The translations under genes were made by a program, and so were the position numbers. This document shows, piece after piece, positions 10,633 to 22,082 of a stretch of DNA of 64,000 nucleotides. Under the pieces are notes generated by a model, which was given only the letters and a program-made list of their open reading frames with translations, ran no database searches and was not told the origin of the DNA. Each line of letters opens with the position of its first letter. The first letter of the stretch is position 1. The stretch is taken from the NCBI RefSeq assembly GCF_033115175.1, contig NC_084839.1:41959501-42023500 (forward strand), given 5' to 3'. This DNA comes from Lepus europaeus (taxonomy: Eukaryota > Chordata > Mammalia > Lagomorpha > Leporidae).

Positions 10633-11960
10633 ACTTTGTGTTATTAGCAACACTTAAAAGAAATCACCTACTTGTGACAAATTCTCCCATTCTGATATGT
10701 CTAGATATTAATTGGAAAGCTTATTTAAAATACTGATTCCCCAGACTGACTTCCAGAGTGAGTGGGGCCTGGGAATCTGCCTTGTTGTTCAAGTTTGAGA
10801 TGGCTGTGAAGTGACAATCAACAAACTACATTTTTAAAAACCCTGATTTGGAGGGCATTGTTCCATTTGGTCAAATGTGGGCTAAATCTGGGTGCAGTCT
10901 ATCTGGGTCCCAGCAGTAGACAAATGCTACATTCAAATTAAGGTAAACTATTTTTTAAGGATGTGGTCATGGGAAAGGGAAAGTAAGAGAATGACTACAA
11001 CCTCTGGGCCCTAAGGGATGAGGGCAGGGACTAGTTAGTGTAGTTGGAGAGAGTCCTGTGTAGTCAGCATCCTTGGGAGGAACAGTGACCTTTGGTCAAG
11101 GGACACAGCCACCCTAAGCATGCAGAAGTGGAGAATAAATACCCTGATTTAATTCGTCTCCCTTGATTTCCTGCCAGAGATCCCCATAAGCCAAATTGAG
11201 CTGGACACTTATGGGTGTAGGAGCCCAGGAGATTTCACATAGAGATCAGCATCCAAGGGGCAGAGTGTAGGGTAGAGAAAGGTGGCAAATAGTTCTGGAG
11301 GGACAAATAGGGCACCTGGCACGGGACCATTGGAAGAATTGTACTGGGGGGTACAAAATGTATGACTGAGAAAGAAAAGCCCTAGCCAAATAGGTACCCC
11401 AGTGATTCTTGAAAGGAAATTATAGGAACGAGCAACACTTATCATCTGGTAGTAAAATGAGAAGACCATATTTTCTGTTCATAGATTGTAAGAAATTGTC
11501 TATTTTTACTTTGGCAAGTTATTACATGGAATGTTTTATGTTGTACATTAAAGTATTGGTCTTACTGAAGAATAAATGTGTATCAAAATAGGTCCGTCCC
11601 AATGTTAAGCACTTTTATTTTACCTGTGCCCCAACACACAAATCACAAAAAAAGTGTTCATTTCACTGCTTGGCCCTGAGCTTGCTTTGCCCTGTACCAG
11701 CCTGCTGATAAGAGTGAGCCACAAATGCCAACAGGAACTGATGGGGATCACACTGGACCCTGCCCATTTCCACACCCAATCAGCATTGGCCTGGGGCCCG
11801 TCTCTGTACAACTGGAAAGCTCCAGCCCTGAAAATTCTACCTCCAGTCCATAACAGACTCTTTGGAATAACTGATATGTTCACTTTGCATTGGTTGTCAG
11901 TTATTCTCTACCTCCCAGGATTGCTTAGATTCGTTTTCCTTATTTGAAATTTAATATGAC

Positions 11961-11985
11961 TATGTGTGTGTGTGTGTGTGTGTGT
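11961..11985 (+). repeat. (TG)n microsatellite
   Basis: About 11-12 TG units. Simple repeat in otherwise plain intergenic DNA. Confidence 0.95.
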
Positions 11986-12734
11986 AGAACATTCAGAATG
12001 ATCTGGGAAGTGCCTATTTGAACTTCTAAATAACATCATCAACAAGCATGAGTCAGCAGTGGTGTTTTAGTGACATGCATGGCTGCTAACACTTTAAGTC
12101 ATTCCCTGTGGTCAGCTCCCGTGTTATATAGCAAACACCACATACAAGCTATCGTGGTAGCTCAGTTGTTGAAAAATGCATGATGAAACTGTTTTTCTTT
12201 TCTTTTTGTGGATGGTTCTCTTCTCATCTCCATCGATGCTGTTCAATGATTCTGTTAGAAGTCAAAATCTATTATCAGCAGAACATCTGATGTAATATAC
12301 TTATGCCTTGCCTTGAGAAGCAATTTCATCAACAAGAAGGTAAAGGAAGCCATGAAACAGCTATGTTGAACTTAATTTTAACCAACAAAGACCTGGTTAA
12401 TGATTTACAAGTGACCAACACCTTGGGACAAAGGGATGATATCAGTTGGAGTTAGTCCTGACCAGGCACTTGTGGGACTCTGGATTAAGAGTGTTCTACA
12501 CAATAGCACAGTGCTAATTAGCTGTTACTAGGGTTACTAGGGTCAAACACCAACCTTTCTGCACATATCTACACAAAGTAGTGGCATCTGAAGGACTCAT
12601 ATCCAGCAATATTTTCTAAATCTGAATGCACTCTTCAGATGTTTTATTTAACATGGTTATTGATTCAAAAGTGGGAAAGATACAAAAGGAAACAGCAATA
12701 GAATAACTGTCACTCCTGTCCCCCAGCTACCTCA

Positions 12735-13118
12735 TGTGATTGGCATATGGTTTATTCTCACCAAAATTCATGTTGAAATTTATTCCCAATGTAATAGTAT
12801 TGAGATATGGTGGGACTTTTAAGAGATTAGGCCATGAGGGCTAGTGAATGGATTAATGTCTTTTTCAAGAGACTGGGTTAGATCTCTCTAGACTGAATGA
12901 GGTCTTAAGAGATTGAGTTGGATTTCATGGGACTCTAAGGACGGGTTGTTATAAGGTTACTCCTGTGTCTGCCCACATGATGGCGTCCATAAGACATCCT
13001 TGCCATTAGCTAAGCATGTGCCCATGCTCTGCTCTTGGACTTCCAGAACGATGAGCTAAATAGACCTCTTTTCTTTATAAATCATATAGCTTCAGATATT
13101 ATGTTAAATCAACACAAA
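12735..13118 (+). mobile_element. MaLR-type LTR (MST/THE-like)
   Basis: Family-typical phrases in order: aaaattcatgttgaaatttattcccaatg, ggtgggacttttaagagattaggccatgagg, cccacatgatggcgtcc, then gagctaaatagacctcttttctttataaatc. These match the plan of ERVL-MaLR LTRs. No internal sequence. Bounds approximate. Confidence 0.7.
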
Positions 13119-13429
13119 ACAGATTTAAGGTGTCTCCCATTGAACAATCTATTTTACCAGTATCTTGAGTCTTTTCAGAGAAAATTCTATGCATATGCAA
13201 AACAAATACAAATAATGTATTTTACCAAGCTCAATGTGCCATTGGTTGCAGCATGTACCATTTTTATATATACTACTACAAAAGAAATTTTCCTAAAAGT
13301 CCTGCCAATTACATTATAATATGCCACCTGGTAGACAATACATTCTACTTTTACCTGAACATATTTATTGAAGCTTATTTCATATTGTTACCTAGAGCAT
13401 CTCCTCTTCCCTTTTATGGCTAAATCATA

Positions 13430-13830
13430 CAAGGGCACTTCAAAAACTCATCTAATGTGGAATTAAAAAATAAGTTTATGGGATGACCATCTGGCTCAGT
13501 GTTTAAGACGCCACTTGGGACGCCCCACCCCACATGGTAGTGTCTGGTTCAAGTCCTGGCTCTGCTTTCAGTCCACCTTCCTGAGAAGCAGTGGGTACTT
13601 GAGTTCCTGCCACCCACATGGAAGACCTGGGTTGTGTCCTGAGCTCCTGGTTTCAGCCTGGCCCAGCCCCAGCTGTTGTGGCCATTTGGTTAGTATACCA
13701 GCAGATAGATGGTACAATCCTTTCTTACTCATCACCTCTCCTCTTTTCTTCTCCTCCTATCTTTCAAGTAAAAGTGAAAAAATAGAGTGATAAGTTCATA
13801 TTAGTACAAAAATTTTTGAAATCCATGGTA
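13430..13830 (+). mobile_element. MITE copy 1, split by a CSINE
   Basis: Left arm acaagggcacttcaaaaactcat...ggaattaaaaaataag (13430-13478) and the inner part of the element after the SINE (taagttcatattagtacaaaaatttttgaaatcc, 13790-13824). This is one of about seven copies here of a short DNA element with inverted ends of the form ggg-acttcaaaaagttcatgg. Confidence 0.65.
13479..13790 (+). mobile_element. Diverged CSINE inside MITE copy 1
   Basis: Reads gggatgaccatctggctcagtgtttaagacgcc to atctttcaagtaaaag. Inserted next to the ttaaaa of the MITE. Confidence 0.85.
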
Positions 13831-14295
13831 GAGCAGTGGAAATAAGACTTTAAAGAACTTGTTCTAAGAAAAATGAAGAAGGAAGGAATAAGATATTCTT
13901 TGGAAGAAATAGTGAATACACTACAGATGACTGAAAGAAAAACTCAATAAACCTTAATTTGCTTCTTTCTTCTCTAAGGATGAAGATCTTCAAGTTGGAA
14001 AGTATAAAACAAATTATACAAAGAAGGGCTCAAGTCAGCCATAAAAGAAACAAAATAAAATGTTATCTAGATAGTTTATAGGAGTTAGTCTCTGAGTCTG
14101 AATAAGTAGAAACCATAGCACTCAAACAAATACAGAGATGTGACAGAACCATTCTTGGGGATTTTTGTGAAATGATGAAGAAAAGAGAGGACTGAAGATG
14201 AGGTGAAAGATGCTTACAAACATGGGAAGTAGAGATGATAGGAAATACAGATGAGTAAAATTTCCCATCAACAGCAAGGTTTAGAACACATTATT

Positions 14296-14618
14296 GGAGG
14301 CAGGCGTTGTGAGGCAGCAGGTCAAGCTGCCACCTGGGACACCTGCATCCCATACCAGAGTGCTTGGGATTAGGTCAGCCTCACTTCTAATCTAGCTTCC
14401 TGCTAATGCACCAGGCAGCAGATGGTGACCCAAGTGTTTGGGCTTCCGGAACTCTTCTGGAAGACTCAAATGGAGTTTCTGGCTCTTGGCTTCAGCCTGG
14501 CCCATCCTCAGCTATTGCAGGCATTTAAAGAATGAACCAGTGAATGGAAAATTCTCTCTCTCTCTCTCTCTCTCTCTCTAACACTTCACCTTTCAAATAA
14601 GTAAAATTTTTAAAAAGT
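14296..14618 (+). mobile_element. CSINE with (TC)n expansion
   Basis: Reads ggaggcaggcgttgtgaggcagc to cttcacctttcaaataag. Its CT region has grown to a (TC)13 run (14553-14579). Confidence 0.88.
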
Positions 14619-14954
14619 ACATTCTTTAACATTTAAAGAGGAAAATATTATACTTTTTTTTAATTTAAAGAAAAGGAGGTGAAAAGAAGGAGCTAGAACA
14701 AGTCCATCAGAAATGTTACACCACAGCTAGCTTGTGGCCGTGCTGAGAACTAAGAATACACTTGCTTTGGCTGGTAGGGTGTAACTTTTCACTCGTGCCC
14801 TGAGTGACACTTCCAGGAGAACCGCAGGCATAGCAGGGTGAAGAGGGGCAAGGATATGAGTGACACCTGCGCCAGCCTCTAAAGTTTTCCGTGTGCTTTG
14901 CCTTCCTGCATCTTCTCTGGTTGCGAGTCGCAGACAGCAATGACTTGCCTCTGG

Positions 14955-15060
14955 TACAGATGAGGGCGTGGACATGCAGAGCCTTTAAGTGATTCACTCC
15001 AAATCCCACAGCTGCTAGCTGGTCAAGCGGGGACTTGGAATCTGGATCCCATCCATGTTC
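14955..15060 (-). mobile_element. MIR fragment
   Basis: The string cctttaagtgattcactccaaatcccacagctgctagctgg...cttggaatctggatcc matches the antisense core of MIR. Confidence 0.6.
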
Positions 15061-17547
15061 CAGGAGAAGTTCTCAGCAAAGCTGAACTGCAGTGAGATTA
15101 CTCCTGTGGGGCCAGAGTGGGAGGCAGGGGCAGGGGTTGCACCAAAGGAGCTTTCAGTAAACATTAAAGCTAATTAGAGCAAGAAAACCAACGAGGAAGA
15201 GGCCAGTCTCAACGTGTGTTCCCAGAGTGCTTTTGCCACCACAGCCTTTACCTGCCTTTTCTGAACGAGCTTATTAACCAAAGAACAAGTGCACGGTCAC
15301 TTGATTTGAAAACCGGGCACTTGGACAGTCTTCCCTCCTGGAAAAAGACCATTACCTCCTAAGGAAGAGAGCAGCCAGTGAGAAGGAAGTGTGATTTCCC
15401 CAAACTTTGGGGTGCAAAAGAGAAACTGAAGATGATAACCAGGAAACTGGGGGTTGAAACCCTTATATTCCCTTTTCTCTTAAGAGCTCAGCTGCTGCTC
15501 ACTGAGGAATTTCTTAGAAGGACTGGTGGGAAAAGCAGACTGGTGGTGTTCCCAGTTTATGCATCCCTGACAGCTGATAGACCAGTTCAAACAGGATGGG
15601 TATCCCTTTTCCAGGAGATTGTGTTCTGCAGGCTGAGGGAAGATGGACTTGGAGCACGGGCAAGTAGGACAGGAAAAGTTAGCAACCCGACCTCCTTTGT
15701 CCAAATAAACTCTTGGTTCACACCTGTGCTGGTCACCAGATCTGGGTACAAATAGCCCCAGAGCATGAGGTCAGCAAATACTTATGATCTTTCATTTCTG
15801 AGTGATGGGTGGTCCCAGGAGAACAGAGCAGCTCGAACTGCAGGGAACCACGTTGGGGTTCTGTCAGTTCATACCCAGAGTGGCAGCTCTTCCTAAAGCA
15901 ATCAGCCCAGACCCATTGCATGAGACGGTCGGCTGCTGTTTTCCAGGGAGCCTGAAGAGAAAGAACAGCAGAAAAGGGTGAACCCAGTGCTTCCCTTTTT
16001 CACCTTTTGCCTGCACACTTGAGCCTTTTCTAACTTCCATAGTGAGGCAGCAACTCCCAGCGTGGAAAACAGAAGCTTTGGTGCCAAATGGACCCTGCGA
16101 ATTGTTTCCATCACTTAAAACCTGGATGATTGTGGGCACATTGTGTCCACTCTGAGCCTCAGGTCCACATCTCTAAAATAGAATCATACTGCTATTTAAC
16201 CCATGACATCCCTCTGGGGGGTTGAGCAAGATATGCATATGTTCTAGCTAACATGATCCTGATTCATTATTTTGCCCCCAACTTGTATAAGTATTCCTGG
16301 CTCTGCTAGAGTCTCCGACTATGTCAGCTATATGGGCAGATTCCCCTAGGGGAGCAAACCTACCCAGTGTGCCCTTCTAAGGAGGCTGCTAGAGAGATGG
16401 GGTCCTCTGTGTTGTATTCCCAAGAATGAGAAAAATTTGTCCTGGACAATCTACAATATCGTTTACCTGGTTTCCCTGAAAGATCAATGACCAAAGAGAG
16501 AGCAACACTTACAACCTATAACAGAGTCCGGATGAAATCTGTGATAGCAGGACTGGTTTTTGAAATGGAGTAAGGCACTGGCCCACTCAATGCCTGTGAA
16601 GAAAGGCTGGCCATCACACACCTGCCCAGTCCAACACTCCTCTTCTAGATTCCCAGCCTTTTCTTTTTTGGGGGGTTTTTTGACCTCTCAGCAAGACCTC
16701 ATCTGAAGATCTTTAACTTAATTAAGTCTGCTAAAAACCCCTCTTCTAAATAAGGTATCAGTTACAGTCCCAGGATTGGGCACCAGGGATTAAGAGGTAG
16801 ACATACCCTTTTTTGTGGGCAAGCATCATGCAACACACTGCACCATCTAATCCCTTTCCAGAGCCAATCAACTAATACACAGCAATGTGAGTCCATGTAT
16901 TACTCCTTCCACAAAAATGTCCTATTAACCTACAGGAAAAGGGCAATGATTAACCCAAAACGAAAATAGTCTGCAATAGTAATGTTTCAAATACTAGCAA
17001 GGAATGATTTATCTTCATTATTTTCCATTTCCTTCTCATCTGTGAGGAGGCTTTTCCCAGAGAACTCGCCAGGGGACCCTCCCACTCCCATGTCTCACTG
17101 TGTAGTTCTGAATCATCATAGGCTCGTTCCTAGACTAACCACAGGCAAAGGGGAGGCGTATACTTCCCATGATGGGTTTAGAGCCTTCCGCTGATGAAGA
17201 AGACTCGTGGGACTGCAGATGTGGGAGGACCCAGCCTCTGAGAAACATATCACCTCCCATCTATGACAGAGCAAAACAATCACAAACAAGGAAGTAGAGG
17301 TTGGTGAATTGTTGAAAGGGTACTGTGTCTCTATTTCCTGTGTGTGCTGTCTCCTTTCCCACCAGCTGTAGGGCTGACCCTTGCCAGGCACCTTGCTCCA
17401 GGGTAGAGAACACACCTAATTGAGAGCACTTGGCTGCAAAACACAAAGAAGTACCCAACGTTTTTGCATGTGTTGTTACAAGAAGCTATGAGAGAAGGCA
17501 TTTTAATGAACTGCAACATAATTTGTTTTCAATATTCTTTCAAAAGG
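15061..17547. other. Intergenic, no gene seen
   Basis: A 125-codon frame at 15378-15755 resembles nothing known to me. The sequence ccaaataaactcttggttcac near 15700 could be the end of an old LTR but is too little to call. A MIR piece is listed separately. Confidence 0.45.
16040..16230 (+). mobile_element. MIR fragment
   Basis: The string ttgtgggcacattgtgtccactctgagcctcaggtccacatctctaaaatagaatcatac matches the central MIR region (splicing of tgtgacctt...cctcagtttcctcatctgtaaaatgg). Confidence 0.55.
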
Positions 17548-17797
17548 CACTGTTAGGGTTTGAATGTTAGTTTCTGTGTCTCCAAAAGACCTTTGTGTTG
17601 AAGACTTGATCTCCAAAGTCTTTTGTTAATAGTTAATGGTTTAAGGGCAGAAATGTAATTCAATTATGGTGTCTGAGGTTGGAGTCTATGGGAAGTGGTT
17701 GGACTGGATTCCGGTGTTGGGATGGAGCCCACATGATCAATCACAGTAGCTTTATAAACAGAGACCACATAGAAGTGGATAAGTGTGCTCCTTCACT

Positions 17798-17846
<49 letters not shown>

Positions 17847-18040
17847 CTCCTTCCAGCCTCAGCATGTGACCCTTCTGCATGTGTTCTGCCAACCACGACC
17901 CTTGTCACGTCAGACCAATGGGGCCACCTGATCTTGGGCTGTGAACCTCCAAAACCATGAGCTGAAAGAGTATTCTTTCCTTCATAAGTAACCCATGCCA
18001 GGTATTTAGTAGTAGTGATAGAGAAGTGATTAAGACAAAG
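17548..18040 (+). mobile_element. MaLR-type LTR with (CT)n expansion
   Basis: From tgttagggtttgaatgttag through gttggagtctatgggaagtggttgg, ggatggagcccacatgat and gctttataaacagagacc, to gtgatagagaagtgattaagacaa. The plan is that of an ERVL-MaLR LTR. A (TC)22 run at 17800-17844 interrupts it. Confidence 0.65.
17800..17844 (+). repeat. (TC)22 microsatellite
   Basis: Uninterrupted TC run inside the LTR. Likely polymorphic. Confidence 0.95.
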
Positions 18041-18455
18041 ACCTATCTTGTCATTAAATAGTCAAAGTATGTCCACTCAGTATTTTCAAAATACTAAGGT
18101 TTCAAAGCACCAAGAGAAAAGCTCTTTTTGAACCTAAAAATATCTCCTTAGAAAAATGATTGCCTATGCAAATATGTCCTGAAAATGGGTTGGCAAAAAT
18201 TTAAAGGAAGAAAGATCAAGGTATTTGCATTTAAATTAGCCTGGGGACTGTAAGGAAATTAGCCATATCTGACTCAGCCTGCTTCTCAACAGTGAGGCCC
18301 AGGTCTTAAAAGGTAAGCATTCTTTCTGCAGAAGAAATGTCACAACAGCAGGTTCTGTGAGAGGCAGGAGCCCACCTCTCACTAGTGCTGCACTCATGGA
18401 GCTTATATTAGCATTTGATATGGTACATGTTATATCCTGTGAGGTAGTGCTTTGG

Positions 18456-18796
18456 ATTTTTTTTTTTTTTTTTTTTTTGACAGGCAGAGTGGACAGTGAG
18501 AGAGACAGAGACAGAGAGAAAGGTCTTCCTTTTGCTGTTGGTTCACCCTCCAATGGCCGCCGTGGCCGGCACATCGCGCTGATCCGAAGCCAGGAACCAG
18601 GTGCTTCTCCTGGTCTCCCGTGGGGTGCAGGGCCCAAGGACCTGGACCATCCTCCACTGCACTCCCGGGCCACAGCAGAGAGCTGGCCTGGAAGAGGGGC
18701 AACTGGGACAGAATCCGGTGCCCTGACCGGGACTAGAACCCGGTGTGCCGGCGCCGCAAGGCGGAGGATTAGCCTAGTGAGCTGCGGCACCGGCCT
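18456..18796 (-). mobile_element. CSINE, full length, young
   Basis: T22 tail complement, gacaggcagagtggacagtgagag, through to gctgcggcaccggcc. Close to the family consensus. Open frames of up to 184 codons that cross it are artefacts. Confidence 0.95.
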
Positions 18797-19089
18797 GGAT
18801 TGTTCTTGTCTTGTTATTTCTCTTGGCTTTCAAGCCTACCTCAGGATCTATCAAAGCATAAAGTAGGCTCTTGGCATCTTACCCACTGAGTAGCACTGAT
18901 GAGAGTCCAGATTCAGGTGTTGGGAGAAAACCATTGCTTCAACACACAATTATGTTGCCATGGGATGTACTTACTTTTTATCTTACTCATGCCATTATGC
19001 CAGAGACTTCCAACTGGCAACCTACCAGTTGAGTCTGGCCTGTGATAATTTTTTTTAAATTTTAATTAATTACCTACATTAAAGTTTTT

Positions 19090-20380
19090 TCAAATAATAG
19101 GAGGGAGGGTTGGGTGTAAATATTTGTTCTGTCTTCCCACTTTCCCTTTTCCCTCCAGAATTCCCATCATATATACATTAAACTGCTTCCGTGGTTCAAT
19201 AATGATCTTTTCATTAAAATCTTTTTTCTATCTGTGTTTCATTTTGGATTATTCCTATGTCTTCAAATGTATTCAGTCTTTTCTTCTGCAATGTTTGTAC
19301 CATTAACTCCATGTGCTTTCCTTCTCAGATATTATAGGATTTTTTTTAATCTCCAGATGTTTGATATTTGGATTTTTCAATATATTTTCTGTCTAAATTT
19401 AACCTTTCGACCATTTGGAATTCAGTTATAATAACTGTTTTAATGCCCTTGTCTGCTAACTTTTTACATTTGCCAGTTCTGGGTCAGTTCCAGTTGATTG
19501 GTTTTTCTCCTCATTATGGGACATATTTTTTTGCTTCTTTACATACTGGTAATTTTTTATCCTCTGCCAGATATTTTGAATTTTAACTAGTTGCACAATG
19601 GATATTTCTACATTCTCTTCAGTATTCTTGAGCCTTATCCTGGAGTATGGTTTGATCCTTTTGGGTCTTGTTTGTAAGAATGTTAGGCCATACTACATCA
19701 ATGCTCAGTCTAAGGCTACTTATTATACCCTACTAAGGCAAGAACTTTCTACATACTCTACCTTGTGTCCTGTGAGTAACAAGGTTTTCCACTCTGGCTG
19801 GTGGAAGCAGGCATGATTTCAGGCTCTGTGGGAACATCAGGCACGATTCTCTGCGGTCTTTCCAGGTAGCTCTTGCCCAGGTGTTCCAGTAGTTTCCCCC
19901 ATACATGCACTTGTCAGTACACAGATGAATACTTGAGAAAACCACCTTATGTATCCAGAAGACCCTCTTTACAGTTCTCACTTCTCCAGTGCTATGGCAC
20001 ACAAACTCTTTTTTTTTTTGGGGGGGGGAGGGGTTGCTTCTATTTATTTATTTTTTTTCATTACTATAAGGATAACAATCAGGCAGACTCTCGCACTGCA
20101 GTCTCCCCTACCTGTCAGCTTCATCTCTTCCAGTCAGCAGTCCACCAAGCTCTGCCTGGATTCCTTCTCACTGCGCCATGGCCTGGAAAGGCTCTTCACA
20201 CATCAACCTTAGGGCTCACCTGGTCTGTCCTCTGTAGCTCAGGGATCATTCTTCATTGTCACCTGCCACCAGCATCTTGAAAACTCTTTGCTTCATATGT
20301 TGCATCCTTTTTATGGTTGTTTCAGATGAGAAGGTAATCTTGTCTCTGTTAGATCATCTCAGTTGAAAACGGACTTTCTG
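19090..20380 (-). mobile_element. Old L1/HAL1-type LINE fragment, antisense
   Basis: The plus strand carries phrases I associate with the antisense of ancient L1M/HAL1: attataataactgttttaatgcccttgtctgctaac, ctcattatgggacatat, tttgatccttttgggtcttg, gttttccactctggctggtgg. A T10G9 run lies at about 20010-20029. Family assignment is from memory and needs a repeat search. Confidence 0.5.
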
Positions 20381-20409
20381 AAGCCCTCTCCACCCATGTT
20401 TACCTTCCC

Positions 20410-20935
20410 ACTCTTAGGTATTTACCCTACAGAAATGAAAACATACGCTCACACAAACACTTGTATACTAATGTTTATAGCAGTTTTATTTGTAATCATC
20501 AAAACTGAAAATGCCCCAAATCCCCTCGGTGAGTGAATGGCTAAGTAAACTCTAGAACAGTCACTCAATGAATCATTTCTCAGCAGTAAAAAGGAACAAA
20601 TGTTTGATATAATTTTGCTCAAAACATGAATAAAGCTCGAGATCTTTTTGCTGAGTGAAAGAAATCATTCTCAAAAGGTTGCATACTGTGTGACTCCATT
20701 TGTCAGACATTCTGCAAAAGGTCACACTGCAGGGATGAAGAACTGCCCAGCGGCTGCCAGAGGTTAGACAATGAGAGGTCAGAATTTCACCATAAATGAG
20801 TAGCATGAGGGGGTTTGGAGGGCTGATGGAGCTGTTCTGTGTTCTGATGGGGATGGCAGTTAGACAAATCTGTACGTGTAAGAGAGCTCAGAGAACTGTA
20901 CATGTGCTCAAAATATAAATTGTATTCTTTGTAAA
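20410..20935 (+). mobile_element. L1M 3' end, sense
   Basis: Recognisable order: acagaaatgaaaacatacg, gtttatagcagttttatttgtaatcatc, gtgaatggctaag, ctgagtgaaagaaatcattctcaaaaggttgcatactgtgtgactccattt, agaggttagacaatg, ggagctgttctgtgttctg. It matches the 3' part of old L1M elements. Degenerate. Confidence 0.75.
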
Positions 20936-21430
20936 CAAAAAGAGTATACATGGTTGAGGATGCATGCTCAAATGTTGACTAAAATGGTAGAGAGACATCA
21001 CCAAAAATGCCTGGAACCGGTGTAGGAGCCTCACTTTACAGCTGGAGAAACTTTCTCCAAAGAAGAATCTACTTAGGGCCAAAGAAGCACAACAGGAGTG
21101 GATTTATTTTCTCTTGGGGAATATTGCTGATGCCTGAGCCCTACCCAGGCCCATCCAGCCAGTGTTAAGTTGGTGTCTGTTTATCTTTAGGGAATATCTA
21201 AGTCAAAGATTGCTGTGAAAGAATAGAGTCGTAGTTATAGTTGAAAGGCAAAACAAAAGCTGTGTGCACGTGTGTACCATTTTAGAGCAGTGTGGTCAGC
21301 AAGAGGCAGTCTCCTGATTGACAGACCCAGGCCTGACTATGAGAGCAGATGTTTACAGAATGCCTGAGATTGCAAAACGAAACAGCTCCAGTGTACCCAC
21401 CACCTAGATTGAGAAGTAGAGCAACCAGTA

Positions 21431-22082
21431 GGGGATTGGCACTGTGACACAGCAGATTAAGCCTCGGCTTATGAGGCTGGCATCCCATATTGGAGTACAG
21501 GTTCAAGTACCAGAGATTCCACTTTTTAAAGATTTATTTATTTATTTGAAAATCAGAGTTGCAGTGAGAGAGGGAGAGACAGAGTAATAGAGGAGAGAGA
21601 TTTTCTATCTGCTGTTTCATTCCCCAAATGGCCACAACAGCCAAGGCTGGGCCAGGCCAAAGCCAGGAGCCAGAAGCTTCATCCAGATCTCCCAGGTAGG
21701 TGCAGGGACCCAAGCACTTGGACCATCCTCCGCTGGTTTCCCAGGCATATTAGCAGAGAGCTGGATCAGAAGTGGAACAGTTGGGACGAGAACTGGCTCC
21801 CATATGGGATACTGGCACTGTAAACAGCAGCTTAACCTGTTGCACCACAGCTTCTGCCCCCTCCAGCTGCTCCACTTTTGATCCAGCTTCCTGCCAATGC
21901 ACCTGGGAAAGCAGTGGATGATGGTCCAAGTGCTTGGGCCCCTGCCACCCATTAGGAAACCTGGATGGAGTTCCTGGCTTCAGGAACCCAACAACCCAGC
22001 TGTTGCAACAGAAGGGAGCTCTCTGCCTCTCCCTCTCTCTGTTACTCTGCCTTTCAAGCAAATAAACAAATAAATGAATTCT
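21431..22082 (+). mobile_element. CSINE (host), split by an antisense CSINE
   Basis: 5' part 21431-21527 (ggggattggcactgtgacac...gattccactttt) continues after the inserted element at 21861-22082 (ctccagctgctccacttttgatcc...caaataaacaaataaatg). The shared ccactttt at the break fits a target-site duplication. Confidence 0.9.
21528..21860 (-). mobile_element. CSINE nested in another CSINE
   Basis: Runs from taaagatttatttatttatttg to gcaccacagcttctgcccc. Opposite orientation to its host. Confidence 0.92.

Larger units (their letters stand above)
9565..12734. other. Intergenic, AT-rich, nothing recognised beyond simple repeats
   Basis: About 3 kb with only an A-rich run and a TG repeat. Open frames are at most about 100 codons and look random. 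Confidence 0.5.

Noticed and set aside
18236-18866. Frames of 169 and 184 codons on opposite strands
   Set aside because: Both are mostly CSINE sequence. The same peptide phrases recur wherever a CSINE occurs.
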